A DNA stretch of 64,000 nt, taken from positions 793,407 through 857,406 of the forward strand of contig JANAVB010044018.1 of NCBI GenBank assembly GCA_029216955.1, written 5' to 3'. This DNA is from Iris pallida. Taxonomy: Eukaryota; Streptophyta; Magnoliopsida; Asparagales; Iridaceae. The notes beneath the pieces are model-generated. The model was not told the origin of the DNA and did no database searches. It saw only the letters and a list, made by a program, of their open reading frames with translations. Within the stretch, counting starts at the first letter, position 1, and each line of letters starts with the position of its first letter. Both the position numbers and the translations under genes were made by a program. Below, piece after piece: positions 10,484-20,298 of the stretch.

Positions 10484-11500
10484 ATGGCAAACACGATGGC
10501 GACTCTGCTGGGGACAAACTTCTCCACGGCTGAAGAGTTGGTGACACAGTCGGATGCAGCCAAGCTTGGCTCCACACAACAGAAGATGGTCGTCCATTTC
10601 GACCAACAGGCATTCGAAGAGATGCTCTCTGAAGGAAGTGCTGACCCGATCCAGAAGCGAACCCGCACAAAGAAAGCTCGCTGCGAGTGGAGGCCGAAGT
10701 CATTCGCTCCTCCACATGCTCTGGGCGGGATACTCTCTGCTGCCCAAGACGGCGAGGGCGATTCTCATGCGGCTCCACTTCAAGCCATAAAGAACTCTGC
10801 TGTTCCCAAGTCCGATAAAGGAAAATACTACGATGCTGGACTTGCAGGGGCAAAGAGTGACTCTGTGCATCCCAAGAAGAAGCCGAACACTCCTGCCAAC
10901 CACATGCAGGAGGCTTATGAGGGTGGATCCACCAGCCGTATGAAGAAAATCTATGCGGCCAGATCATCCAGCCGCATAAAGAAGAATCATGCGGCTGAGA
11001 CTCCCAGCCGCATTAAGAAGGCCTATACGGCTACGCCTGCCAACCGCATACAGACCACCGAAGACAGCCGTATGACGCCTACTCCACGCATCTCCGTCTT
11101 CGATCGCCTCTCTTATGGTCCTGATCTCTTGTGCTCCCAAGAAGACATGTCTGACTTTCTCCAGTATCACTTAGACTCTTCCTACTATGTGTCCTTAAGC
11201 ACTAGAGCGAAGAAGTCTAAGGCAGCACGAGCCTGGCGAGTTCGATCCGCTGATCTGACCTCCGAACATCCGAGCGTCCCGCATACCGTTATGCGGGCCT
11301 CAGATGGAAAGTTGTACAGAGCCACTCGAGTCCAGCCCCCGGCGGCGGACGAATACAGAGGTTCGCAAAAGTCTCCTAAAATTCCGGAAGCAGAGATGGT
11401 CGACCCCGACCCCTCTAACTTGCGTGAGGCTATCCTCCACAAACGCAAGGAAAGAGAAGACGCACCGGGGTGCAAAAATTCCTCTCACGGACGCCACTGA
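10484..11500 (+). CDS. Tat#2 gag N-terminal region
   Basis: 338 codons open from an ATG in the last ten bases of the LTR, through the primer site, into gag. The protein is basic and Ser-rich, with repeated SRIKK / SRM segments around residues 150-195, where the DNA carries the GCGGC motif family in both orientations. No conserved domain is recognised; it precedes the capsid-like domain of the same frame. A later methionine may be the real start (for example 10496 or the ATG before VVHFDQQ). The frame is lost near 11475 by an indel; the stop at 11498-11500 is therefore probably not ancestral. Confidence 0.65.
   Translation: MANTMATLLGTNFSTAEELVTQSDAAKLGSTQQKMVVHFDQQAFEEMLSEGSADPIQKRTRTKKARCEWRPKSFAPPHALGGILSAAQDGEGDSHAAPLQAIKNSAVPKSDKGKYYDAGLAGAKSDSVHPKKKPNTPANHMQEAYEGGSTSRMKKIYAARSSSRIKKNHAAETPSRIKKAYTATPANRIQTTEDSRMTPTPRISVFDRLSYGPDLLCSQEDMSDFLQYHLDSSYYVSLSTRAKKSKAARAWRVRSADLTSEHPSVPHTVMRASDGKLYRATRVQPPAADEYRGSQKSPKIPEAEMVDPDPSNLREAILHKRKEREDAPGCKNSSHGRH
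10497..10514 (+). other. primer binding site of Tat#2
   Basis: TGGCGACTCTGCTGGGGA begins 3 nt inside the LTR end and has the TGG start expected for a tRNA 3' end complement. It is not the initiator-Met site. An arginine tRNA is possible from memory of related elements, but I could not confirm the tRNA. Confidence 0.6.
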
Positions 11501-12151
11501 ACTCAAGTCATCATCAACTGCTGCTGCAACAGTACGACGATGCAAAAAGACCGACAGTCCGTATTTCAAAGACTACGATAGCCATCTTCAGAAGACGAGG
11601 CACTTCCCGTCGTATCTTGTAACTCTGCTCGGAAAGTCTCCACTGATGGAAGGGAGAAGAAGACAAATGTTCCTAGCCCAAAAATCTCAACCACTGTGAC
11701 TAAAAGACTGTCGTCTAAACGGGTGCCCACCACCGGAGTTTTCCAAGGCACTCGCTCTAAGGCAAAATCTGCTACAGCGGGAGACTCGTCGTCCATAACG
11801 CAGGGGATTGCTGGGGCTGGGGGTAGCACCCCTCCGAGGCTCCACAGCAATCCAATGTTCCAAGAAGACGAGCCAGGGGAGACAACTCTCGACGTCCCCG
11901 ACGACATCCACAACTCCCAAGACGAGGCGAACTCGGAGGCTGGGGGTACTGTTCCTTCCTAGTCCGAATCAGAAGGGAACATACCCACATACCCCGATGA
12001 CTTATCACTACAGGGATACGATTCGGAGGGCGCTTCCTCCACCGCTCCGTCTATCTCCCCTCATGAGAAGACGGTATTCATGACAGACAGCAACTAAGGT
12101 GGTTCCAGTGATCGCCAGCACATCGACAGTCTCAAAACCATACTACTTGCT
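11501..12151 (+). pseudogene. Tat#2 gag linker, frameshifted
   Basis: After the indel near 11475 the ancestral sequence runs in another frame (IPLTDATELKSSSTAAATVRRCKK is the expected text) and returns to the original frame near 11577 (SSEDEALPVVSCNSARK...). From there it reads through VPTTGVFQGTRSKAKSATAG to a TAG at 11960-11962 and a TAA near 12095. Acidic and Ser-rich, probably disordered. It links the N-terminal region to the capsid domain. Confidence 0.6.
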
Positions 12152-13087
12152 TTGGTCAAGTCTGTAGACGAGATTAAAGCGGCCCTTCCAACTCTGCTAG
12201 GAGGGACGCCTGGCCAAACAAGCGTGGGTCCTACGGTCAATGCGGACTCGAATTCGGCGGCACCAAACCCAGGCAACAATCCTCCGGAAACAACGGTCCC
12301 CACCGCCGTGGACGAAGCACGCGAAGCGAGAAGAGAGGTCCAGGAGCTCCGAGCCATGTTTCACGCTCGAAAAAACTCTCAAGACCTCAGAATACGGCAA
12401 CCATACCCTGCTGCATGGAGGGATGTTCCATTCCCACCAAGATATAAGTCGTTCAATATCAATCCTTATGATGGCAAGACCTCGGCAAGTCGATACATCA
12501 CTTACTTCGAGGTCACCACAGACCATCTGCCCCATGACGATGCCATTCTCACACGATTATTCATCGGGGCATTGGAAGGAGTCACCTTCGACTGGTATCG
12601 CAACTTACCGGACAATAGCATCCACTCCTTTGCCGACTTCAAGTGCATGTTCTTGGAGAGATTCTACGAAGTAGGGCAGGACATCACCATGTCCACCCTC
12701 ATAGACGTCGCCTAAGGGAAAAAAGAGCTCACAAGGAACTACATCGAGCGATTCTGCCAGACCGCCATGAAGCTATCCTCTGGAAATCCAGATTCCTCCT
12801 TGATCGAGATTTGCCAAAAGAGACTCCTTCCGACAATTAGTCTCTGGATGGGCGAAAGTCAATTCAAGGATTGGAAGACGTTCATCATTAGTGCCACAAG
12901 CACCGAGGAACGACTAAAGAAGGCTCGCCAACTGGGATTGCATATCTCGGAAGGAGAAAACAAGGGCAAGCGTCCCAACAACGATAATGGGGGTAGCCCC
13001 TCCAATAATCGGGATAGCAAAGGAAAGCAGGCTATGGTGGCCGATACAGCACGAAAACCTGAGCCAAAGCTCGCAGAGAAACAATAG
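12152..13087 (+). pseudogene. Tat#2 gag capsid domain (retrotransposon gag)
   Basis: Same frame as 10484. The retrotransposon gag core is clear: INPYDGKTSASRYITYFE, ALEGVTFDWYRNLPDNSI, FADFKCMFLERF, then a TAA at 12713-12715 (IDVA*GKKEL), then RNYIERFCQTAMK and MGESQFKDW. It ends at a TAG (13085-13087, EKQ*SQIT). Gag assembles the particle that packages the RNA. The two stops look like former CAA and CAG codons. Confidence 0.8.
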
Positions 13088-13981
13088 TCGCAAATCACTT
13101 ACTCCTTCGAAGATGGTCACGTCAAGCCCATCTTGGACATGCTCATACAAGGGGACAGAATTCAGCTTCCTCCACCAAGACGGGAACCGCGGCTGGCAGA
13201 GATGGAGAACCCAAAGTACTGCCATTATTATCGCTATGTCCGTCATGCTACACACGACTGCTACCAGCTGAAACGGTACATCCAAAACCTCATCGATTCA
13301 AACGCTCTAGCCATCGATTTCGAAGAGGTAACCGTGGCAGCCAATATGGTGTCCGTACAATTCGGCAGCTTCCCTCCGACGGAAACTCAAGGCGGGGTGG
13401 TTCCCATCCCTCTGGCGACAATGGAGATTACCAATCTTCCACCTCCCCGAGATCAGGCTGCTAGTCTAGTACCCCTCACCACATCACGAGGGGAGGTCAT
13501 GTGGATCCATCCAGACTTGGTATCAGAAGTGACTCGGCCCACACCATCTTCCACCTACCAGAGGAAAAGTAGAAAAGTTAGGACCTGCCACACAATCTCG
13601 GCAGACATCGAAGAAGCTACAGCCGTCGTCACTCGGTCGGGGGCACAATCCCAACCCGTGGTTGACAACTCGGCTGAAGATCATCAGCCCACTACAACCG
13701 ACGCTCCGGGACCGGCTCAGCCTCCGACGACCGACAAGCCTAGGCCAAGGGAGACTCGTTTTGACAAATCCCTCCGAAAAGAGGCATCACAGGGGCTGGA
13801 GAAGCCCTACAACTTCGACATATTAGCGCAGTTGGCCAACACACCGGCCAAGTTGTCATTATACGAACTCTTGAGACTCTCTAAGGATGTTCGTACAGCT
13901 TTGAGCGATGCACTCCAAAATGCCGACGCGTACCTGGCTCAGGTCAACCTCACGGGAGAAAACCCGCCTACAGATCTCTAA
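13088..13981 (+). pseudogene. Tat#2 gag C-terminus with zinc-binding-like motif
   Basis: Continues in frame: FEDGHVKPILDMLIQG, then PKYCHYYRYVRHATHDCYQLK, a Tat-type variant of the gag zinc knuckle (Cys-His-Cys spacing, shorter than the classical CCHC). A long Pro/Thr-rich linker follows, then PYNFDILAQLANTPAKLSLYELLRLSKDVR, typical of the segment before the Tat protease. Ends at a TAA (13979-13981). Confidence 0.75.
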
Positions 13982-14002
13982 GACAGCGCCTGTACGGGAG
14001 CA

Positions 14003-14281
14003 ATGCCCAATATTGTCTTCACTCCGCAGGACATGCTCATCAAAACCAACCTACATGATCGCCCGCTATACTACACGGGATACATCGACGACGTGAAGGT
14101 AGATCGGATGCACATAGATCCTGACTCTTCCATAAGCATCATCCCAAAGGGTCTGCTACATTATCTCTACATCCCAATGCATCGCCTGACACCCACAAGC
14201 ACCTCCATTAGCGGTTTCAATTCGGGTAGGAGCTACCCAATCGGAAAGATTCGTCTGAAGTGTCAGATTGGCGATCTCTAA
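14003..14281 (+). pseudogene. Tat#2 aspartic protease
   Basis: Retropepsin-like region in the same frame: HDRPLYYTGYIDDVKVDRMHIDPDSSISIIPKGLL (split here for length) with the active-site area IDPDSS. The family expects Asp-x-Gly-Ser/Thr, so Gly appears changed to Asp, a G-to-A change. A TAA at 14279-14281 interrupts it; the frame then continues with ADTAYNILLGCPWIHDY, the second conserved protease block. It would cleave the polyprotein; this copy is probably inactive. Confidence 0.75.
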
Positions 14282-14332
14282 TCCGAAGTCACCTGCTACC
14301 TCATAGATGCAGACACTGCTTACAACATCCTC

Positions 14333-15724
14333 TTGGGGTGCCCATGGATACACGATTACATGATCGTGCCTTCTATGCTACACCAATGCTTCAAATATGT
14401 CAACAAACACGGCTTCGTGAGGACAGAATTTGCTGATATCGATCCCTTCAAAGGGGCCGAATCCTACTACTCAGACTCCTGCCTATACAAAAAGTCAAAG
14501 AGGCACCTTGATGAAGGAGATGTACAAGCTCATACCGAGACAGCTACAGGATCAGAAGAACCTCTGACGATCCACCTCCAAGCTCGCAAACCGGGCAGAT
14601 CTACACCCCTTACTGCCACTCTGCGGAAGGACGCGATCAGCCTCTCGGCACAGGAGGAGCAGATGATAATCCGGCTGCCAAGGTCCGGCCAAGTGCCGAG
14701 ACCCACAACGGGGCCACTGACAATCAGACTGCCGAGAGTCGGTCAACCCCAAACAGAGAAGCTCAATCCATCCGATAGGCCACTGACGATACGCCTTCCC
14801 AAGAAGGGTCGTCACCCCGATGCAAGATCTGACACTTCTAGCGAACCAGCCACTCCTTGTTCCACATCAAGTGCCAAACTGGGTGTCGCTAGTCTGCCAA
14901 CAACTCCACGCTCTGCTCCATCAGCTGAACCTCTGACAATCAAGCTGCCCAAGGCATCCTCTCAGTCTTTATTTATACAGGGGGTAGCCGAAAAGGAACC
15001 GGAGCTAACCAAGTATGTGGCTGCCCACACTGACGTTCCCTTCGCGGATGATGTAATCCCCCTAGAAAAGATACCTTACTTCATCAATAAAGGGTTATCT
15101 TTGAACTATACCGAGCTCAATAAGCTATGTATAATGTATGCTATGGAACACGGTATAGGCACTCACCTACACACACAGGTGACAAATGTGTACACCGCGA
15201 TCCAGCTTACTCTAGTAGAAGACGCGTACCAAATAATCGAGGGAGGGGACCATCCAATCATCTTCGACCGGAAGGACGACCCGCATCCCTTCACCATAGA
15301 GGAAGCCGACCTCGGGTCAGATGCCGGAAGACTGCCTCTATATCTTTATAGCCCCCAATCCAAATATCTCATGCAGAAACAGGGATATGATCTGGAGACG
15401 ACGCCTAGTTTGAACTATGGCACTGGGCGACGATTACCTTTGAAGCTGCCAGTCCCGACGGGCAAACCGCGGGACTACTATAGCAAAACCCGATGCGGGT
15501 TAGGGTATGTAACGCCTACTACGACCCCTGAGTGTTCAGATGAAGAATGCGACTGGCAGTCACATTCAACCGGGTTACCAACTTCTGACTTGGATACCAG
15601 CATCGGAGACGTGTTCAGACAAGTCTTGTCAGTCAACATGGCATTCACCGACGCTTATGTAGAAGACGAAGACATCCCCGAGATCCTTGAACTAGAGCCG
15701 TGGGCCCAGCAATTGGATGTATAA
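14333..15724 (+). pseudogene. Tat#2 protease end and repeat-containing linker before RT
   Basis: 463 codons open. The first residues complete the protease. Residues about 75-210 contain five versions of a peptide PLTIRLPKxG (EPLTIHLQARKPG, MIIRLPRSG, GPLTIRLPRVG, RPLTIRLPKKG, EPLTIKLPKAS). The rest (KIPYFINKGLSLNYTELNK..., PLYLYSPQSK) has no recognised domain. It ends with two adjacent stops, TAA TAG, at 15722-15727. The repeated linker may be a flexible spacer; function unknown. Confidence 0.65.
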
Positions 15725-16786
15725 TAGGAAAAATGGTTTGAACTGAGAGAACCTTCTACTGAAGATAAAGTCATACAGGTTGACCTCGATAGTGAATCTT
15801 CTCCAAAACCAATTTTTGTCAGTAAAAGCCTAGCAGACGAAGAGCAGGAGTCGCTGCTAGAACTTGTCAGAGAATATATTGATGTGTTCGCCTGGAGCTA
15901 TGAAGATATGCCAGGGTTAAATCCCGACATTGCTCTTCACAAACTCAACATTCGGCCGGATGCGAAGCCAGTCAAGCAACAACAGCGACGCTTTCGTCCA
16001 GGCATCATGGATGCGATCGAAGCCGAAGTCAACAAACTGATAGCCAGCGACTTCATTCGTGAGGAGCAACATCCCGATTGGGTCGCCAATATAGTGCCCG
16101 TCCTCAAGAAGAATGGAAAGATCCGAATCTGCATCGACTTCCGCAATCTGAACGAGGTGTGCCCCAAAGATGAATTCCTCCTTCCTATCACAGACATCAT
16201 GATCGAAAATACCTGCGGCTTCGAACGTATGTCATTCATAGACGGCTTCTCGGGGTACAACCAAATCAAAATGTCTTCTGACGACGAAAAGCATACATCA
16301 TTTCGAACACCAATTGGTACGTACTGCTACACAGTCATGCCTTTCAGTTTGAAGAATGCCGGCGCCACATATCAAAGAGCCATGAGCATCATCTTCAGAG
16401 ACCACTTACGCAAGACAGTGGAGTGCTATGTTGATGATATAGCCTTTAAGAGTCGCTGCAAGGGAGACCATCTGCAGGATCTAAGGACGGTATTCGACCT
16501 AATACGAGCGCACAATTTGAAAATGAACCCTATGAAGTCCTTTCTGGGCGTATCCAGCGGGAGGTTCTTGGGCTTCATTATTACTGCACAAGGTATCCAT
16601 GTAGACCCTGAGAAGACGAAAGCAATCACGGAAATGCGTCCTTCGAGAAATCTTCGCGAACTCAGAGGACTTCAAGGGAGGCTAGCTTACATCAGGAGGT
16701 TCATTTCCAACCTCTCCGTGCGATGTCGACCATTCACCCATCTCATGAAGAAAGACGTCTCAATCGTATGGGATGAAGAATGTTAG
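15725..16786 (+). pseudogene. Tat#2 reverse transcriptase
   Basis: Same frame. Upstream EYIDVFAWSYEDMPGL, then RT blocks: VANIVPVLKKNGKIRICIDF, FIDGFSGYNQIKM, RTPIGTYCYTVMPFSLKNAGATYQR and the catalytic CYVDDIAFKS, followed by FLGFIITAQGIHVDPEK. The catalytic aspartates are kept. A TAG at 16784-16786 (EEC*RAF) breaks it, probably from CAG. It copies RNA into cDNA in the particle. Confidence 0.9.
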
Positions 16787-17458
16787 CGTGCCTTCGACAG
16801 CATCAAAGAATATTTGTCGAACCCTCCAGTCCTGGTGGCTCCGGTTTTTGGAAAACCATTTCTGCTCTATGTACGAGCAATAAAACATTCCCTCGGGGCT
16901 CTACTGGCACAAAACAACGATGCAGGCCATGAGCAAGCCATATATTACCTCAGCCGAATGATGATTGGGCCAGAGCACCGATACACCGTTGTGGAGAAGG
17001 AATGCCTTGCCCTGGTGTTCGCCTTTCAGAAAATGCGGCACTATGTCACCAGACAAATGATACATGTGATCTCACGAGTCAACCCTCTCAGGGTCCTCAT
17101 GACTAAACCAGGGGCACTCAGCTCTCGCCTCGCTACATGGGCAATGTTGCTGTCCCCTTATCATATGATCTTCGTCCCACAAAAGGCAGTCAAAGGTCAA
17201 GCCCTGGCAGACTTCTTAGCAGCCCACCCAGGCTCGGAGTCCTCCAGAATATATAAAGAGATCCCAGATGAGGTCGCCGACTCGCATGCAACCTCTCACG
17301 ATGATATATGGCGAATGTTCTTCGACGGTGCTTCGAAGACCGGACCTAAAGGTAATATCGTCGTCGGAGTTGGGGTAGTGCTGGTCTCCCCTTCCGGATT
17401 GGTGATTAACCGCGCCTATTCCCTCACAGAACCCTGCTCTAACAATGTGGCCGAGTAA
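16787..17458 (+). pseudogene. Tat#2 RNase H and start of second RNase H
   Basis: First comes the degenerate gypsy RNase H (KPFLLYVRAIKHSLGALLAQ, AIYYLSRMM, YTVVEKECLALVFA); the usual first acidic residue is not evident in YVRAIKHS. After the PQKAVKGQALADFLA link, a second RNase H of the archaeal-like type begins (WRMFFDGASKTG..., GVVLVSPSG, NNVAE). A second RNase H is diagnostic of the Tat lineage. A TAA at 17456-17458 replaces the tyrosine codon of the AEYNAL motif. Confidence 0.85.
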
Positions 17459-17955
17459 AATGCTCTGGTCATTGCCTCCAACTTGCAAGAGAGCTGGGGG
17501 TAGAATACCTTGAAGCATACGACGATTCCCAACTAATCGTCAATCAGATCCGGGGCTCATACGAGGTCCGCCACGAAGATATGATCCCTTATCACCAAAT
17601 AGCGATTGACATCATCTCATCGTTCGAGGGGTTCTTCATCGAACATGTCCCCAGACTCTGAAATATCGAAGCTGATGCCCTAGCTGGTCTTGCCGCATCC
17701 CTAGCAGTTCCGAACTATGATCGCCAATCAATGGATGTAATAGGCCACGAACTGGTCTGTCCCAAGAACAATGTGCAATTCATGGCGAGTTATTCCGCCC
17801 AGACGATCGATGATGTCCCGGACTGGAGACAACCATTCATCGACTTCGTCGTCTACGACATCCTACCCAAAAACCCAAAGGAAGCCACTTTCATCAGACG
17901 GCGTTCTCTCAGATTCTTCTACGATACAGAGACGAAAATGTTGTATCACCGCTAG
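17459..17955 (+). pseudogene. Tat#2 second RNase H, C-terminal part (frameshifted)
   Basis: NALVIASNLQ continues in the old frame, then an indel near 17490 moves the coding sequence by one base: LGVEYLEAYDDSQLIVNQIRG, HEDMIPYHQIAID, a TGA near 17659 (VPRL*NIEADALAG), then the spacer towards integrase (KNPKEATFIRRRSLRFF) up to a TAG at 17953-17955. The acidic residues DDSQL and EADAL are present. Confidence 0.8.
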
Positions 17956-18774
17956 TACGACGGATTACTGCTTCGGTGTCTGTCAAACGCAGAAGCCAAA
18001 GAAGCCGTACGAGAAGCTCATGACGGTGTCTGCGGGACCCATCAGCCTGGCCCTAAATTGCAAGACCGCCTCCACCGAATGGGCTACTACTGGCCTACAA
18101 TGGTGGCAGATACGATAGACTATGCAAGAAAATACAAAGCCTGCCAAGTCCACGCGGACTTCATTCACCAACCATCCGAATTTCTACATCCGACAGTGGC
18201 GTCCTGGCCATTCGAAGCATGGGGGATGGATATCATTGGTCCAATCACCCCACCTTCCTCCCGAGGACATCGCTTCATACTTGCGATCACTGATTACTTC
18301 TCCAAATGGACGAAAGCTGTCCCACTCGCAGAAGTCAAGACTTCAAACGTGATCAGCTTCCTTAAGCATCACGTCATCTACCGCTTTGGACTGCCCCGAA
18401 GGATCATCCATGATAATGGTCCGCAGTTTGCAAGCCACGCTTTCTATCGGTTTTGTGATAAGCACCGTATTCAGAATATTGTTTCGACACCGTACAACCT
18501 GGCAGCAAACGGGTTGGCAGAGGCATTCAACAAAACAATCATCAAACTCCTCAAGAAGTTTGTCTCCTCCAACAAATGCGACTGGAACGAGAAGCTCGGC
18601 GAGTGTTTATGGGCGTACCGTACTACAGTCCGAACAGCTACCGAGAACACACCATTCTCTCTAGTATACGGAAGTGAGGCAGTTCTTCTATTAGAGACTC
18701 AAATACCCTCACTCCGCGTCGCCCTCACTTATCAATTGACGACGGATGATAACTACCGGCGTCGACTACAATAG
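17956..18774 (+). pseudogene. Tat#2 integrase core
   Basis: New frame, no stop until 18772-18774 (TAG after RRRLQ). Zinc-binding N-domain: AHDGVCGTHQPG and ARKYKACQVHAD; the first cysteine of the CxxC pair is Tyr here, a likely inactivating change. Catalytic core: GMDIIGPI, IHDNGPQF and NGLAEAFNKTI give the D, D and E residues. It would insert the cDNA into the genome. Confidence 0.88.
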
Positions 18775-19080
18775 TTGGAGGCCTTAGATGAAAAGCGCCT
18801 CCTAGCTCAGCAAAGGATCGAGCTATACCAAGCACGCATCTCAGGAGCCTTCAACAAGAAGGTCAAAATCAGAACATTCCAAGTGGGCGATCTTGTTCTG
18901 GCAGTCCGGAGGCCAATGGTCATGACTCACAAGACCGCCGGCAAGTTCCAGCCAAAATGGGAAGGTCCATTTGTCATCGAGGCCGTATTCTCCAACGGTG
19001 CTTACCGCCTCGCTAAGCAAAACGGAGACTTACTCATGTTGCCCGTCAATGGCAAGTTCCTGAAGAAATATTATGTCTAA
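18775..19080 (+). pseudogene. Tat#2 integrase C-terminal domain
   Basis: 101 codons following the TAG in the same frame: LEALDEKRLLAQQRIELYQ, VGDLVLAVRRP, KTAGKFQPKWEGPFVIEAVFSNGAY, ending NGKFLKKYYV and a natural TAA. GKFQPKWEGPF is the standard C-terminal integrase block of gypsy elements. No chromodomain, as expected for Tat. Confidence 0.85.
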
Positions 19081-19099
19081 ACAATATTCCCTAGATTAT

Positions 19100-19850
19100 T
19101 GAGTCACGTACCCGCTGGTACCACTGAACTCACCCTCATAGTTTTCCAGATTCTCGAGTCATGTACCCGCTGGTACCTCTGAACTCATATCTCGGTCACT
19201 CTTTCAGGTAGTAAGTCACGTATGATCATACCTCTGAACTTTTTTCTTGAAGGAGATCCTCTCTCATGATATAATACCCGTACTCCCAATGCACAAAAAG
19301 GGTAATCGATCCACAAATTTCCAAAATGGCCATGTCCTCATTACCTCTGAGTCGTTCCACTTCTGCCAAAAACAAATCACCCCTTACATAGAAATTCCAT
19401 GTCCTCATTACATCTGAGTCATTCTATGTACCCTCCTTCATTGAGCCCACTCCTGTCATGTCCTCATTACCTCTGAATGGAAAGGCTCCGTCGAAGAAAC
19501 CTTCATACTTGCCATGTCCTCATTACCTCTGAGTAAGTATGATGATCCCCTTTCGACCTATTATCTGTACCCACAACCGGAGTACGCCAAGGGTAATAGG
19601 TCCACAAATGTCCTCTGTTGACCACAAATGTCCTCTGTTGACTACAAATGTCCGCTGTTGACCACAAATATCCTTTGTTGACCACAAATGTCCTCTGTTG
19701 ACCACCAATATCCTCCGTCGAGTTCACTCCTGCCATGTCCTCATTACCTCTGAGTAGGAAGACTCTACGTTTAAAAAACTTTCCTACTTGCCATGTCCTC
19801 ATTACCTCTGAGCAAGTATGTCGGTTCCCCTTCATCTTATTATCCGTATC
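19100..19850. repeat. repeat-rich spacer between pol and the antisense gene
   Basis: Holds six dispersed copies of CATGTCCTCATTACCTCTGA (near 19332, 19400, 19458, 19514, 19734, 19792), three of a GTCACGTACCCGCTGGTACC-like unit (19105-19240) and an exact array at 19602-19721. No gene. 19851-20298 is also noncoding and lies between the convergent ends of pol and the antisense gene. Confidence 0.8.
19602..19721. repeat. six 20-bp tandem repeats
   Basis: Six units of CCACAAATGTCCTCTGTTGA, 120 bp in total with no length variation; later units carry one to four substitutions. Confidence 0.95.
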
Positions 19851-20298
19851 CTAAACCAGGGTACGCCAAGGATAATAGGCCCACAAATATCCTCAGCTAA
19901 GTTTCTTAGCACAAACCTACCATCTCATTATGCCCCAGGAGCCCAGCTGCTCTATGGCATTCCTTTTTCCAATACCAAGAGCACCCATGACCACTTTGCC
20001 ATGGCTGCTTCAGGTATCCTGACCAAAACTTGTTATCTGTACCTAAAACCAAGGTATGACATGGGTAACAGGTCCACAAATATATCCCCCATAAGGGGGA
20101 GAACATCACCGCAATATCGCAGGTACAACAAACAAATGCAAATGAAGGGTAGAAGGGAAAGTACTCTTTATTTGAAGGAAGAAAAAAGTATTACATATTT
20201 CGGGATCACGTCCCTTTCAGAAAGAAAGAAAACAGAAACAAAACAAGAAGAAAAGGCCGACTACAGCTCAGCATTACACAATTCCAGGAGCCGATCTC

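Larger units (their letters stand above)
9174..10493 (+). repeat. 5' LTR of Tat#2
   Basis: 1,320 bp, TG...CA. It carries about 17 copies of ATGCGGYTCA-like motifs and six CACGTG G-boxes in the U3 part, then a TATA box at 10111-10120. By eye it differs from the 3' LTR by roughly 3-4%, with a cluster of changes in the first 170 bp. Confidence 0.9.

Noticed and set aside
11566..11913. Open minus-strand frames opposite Tat#2 gag
   Set aside because: Shadow of the gag frame, without splice or promoter features like those of the real antisense gene.
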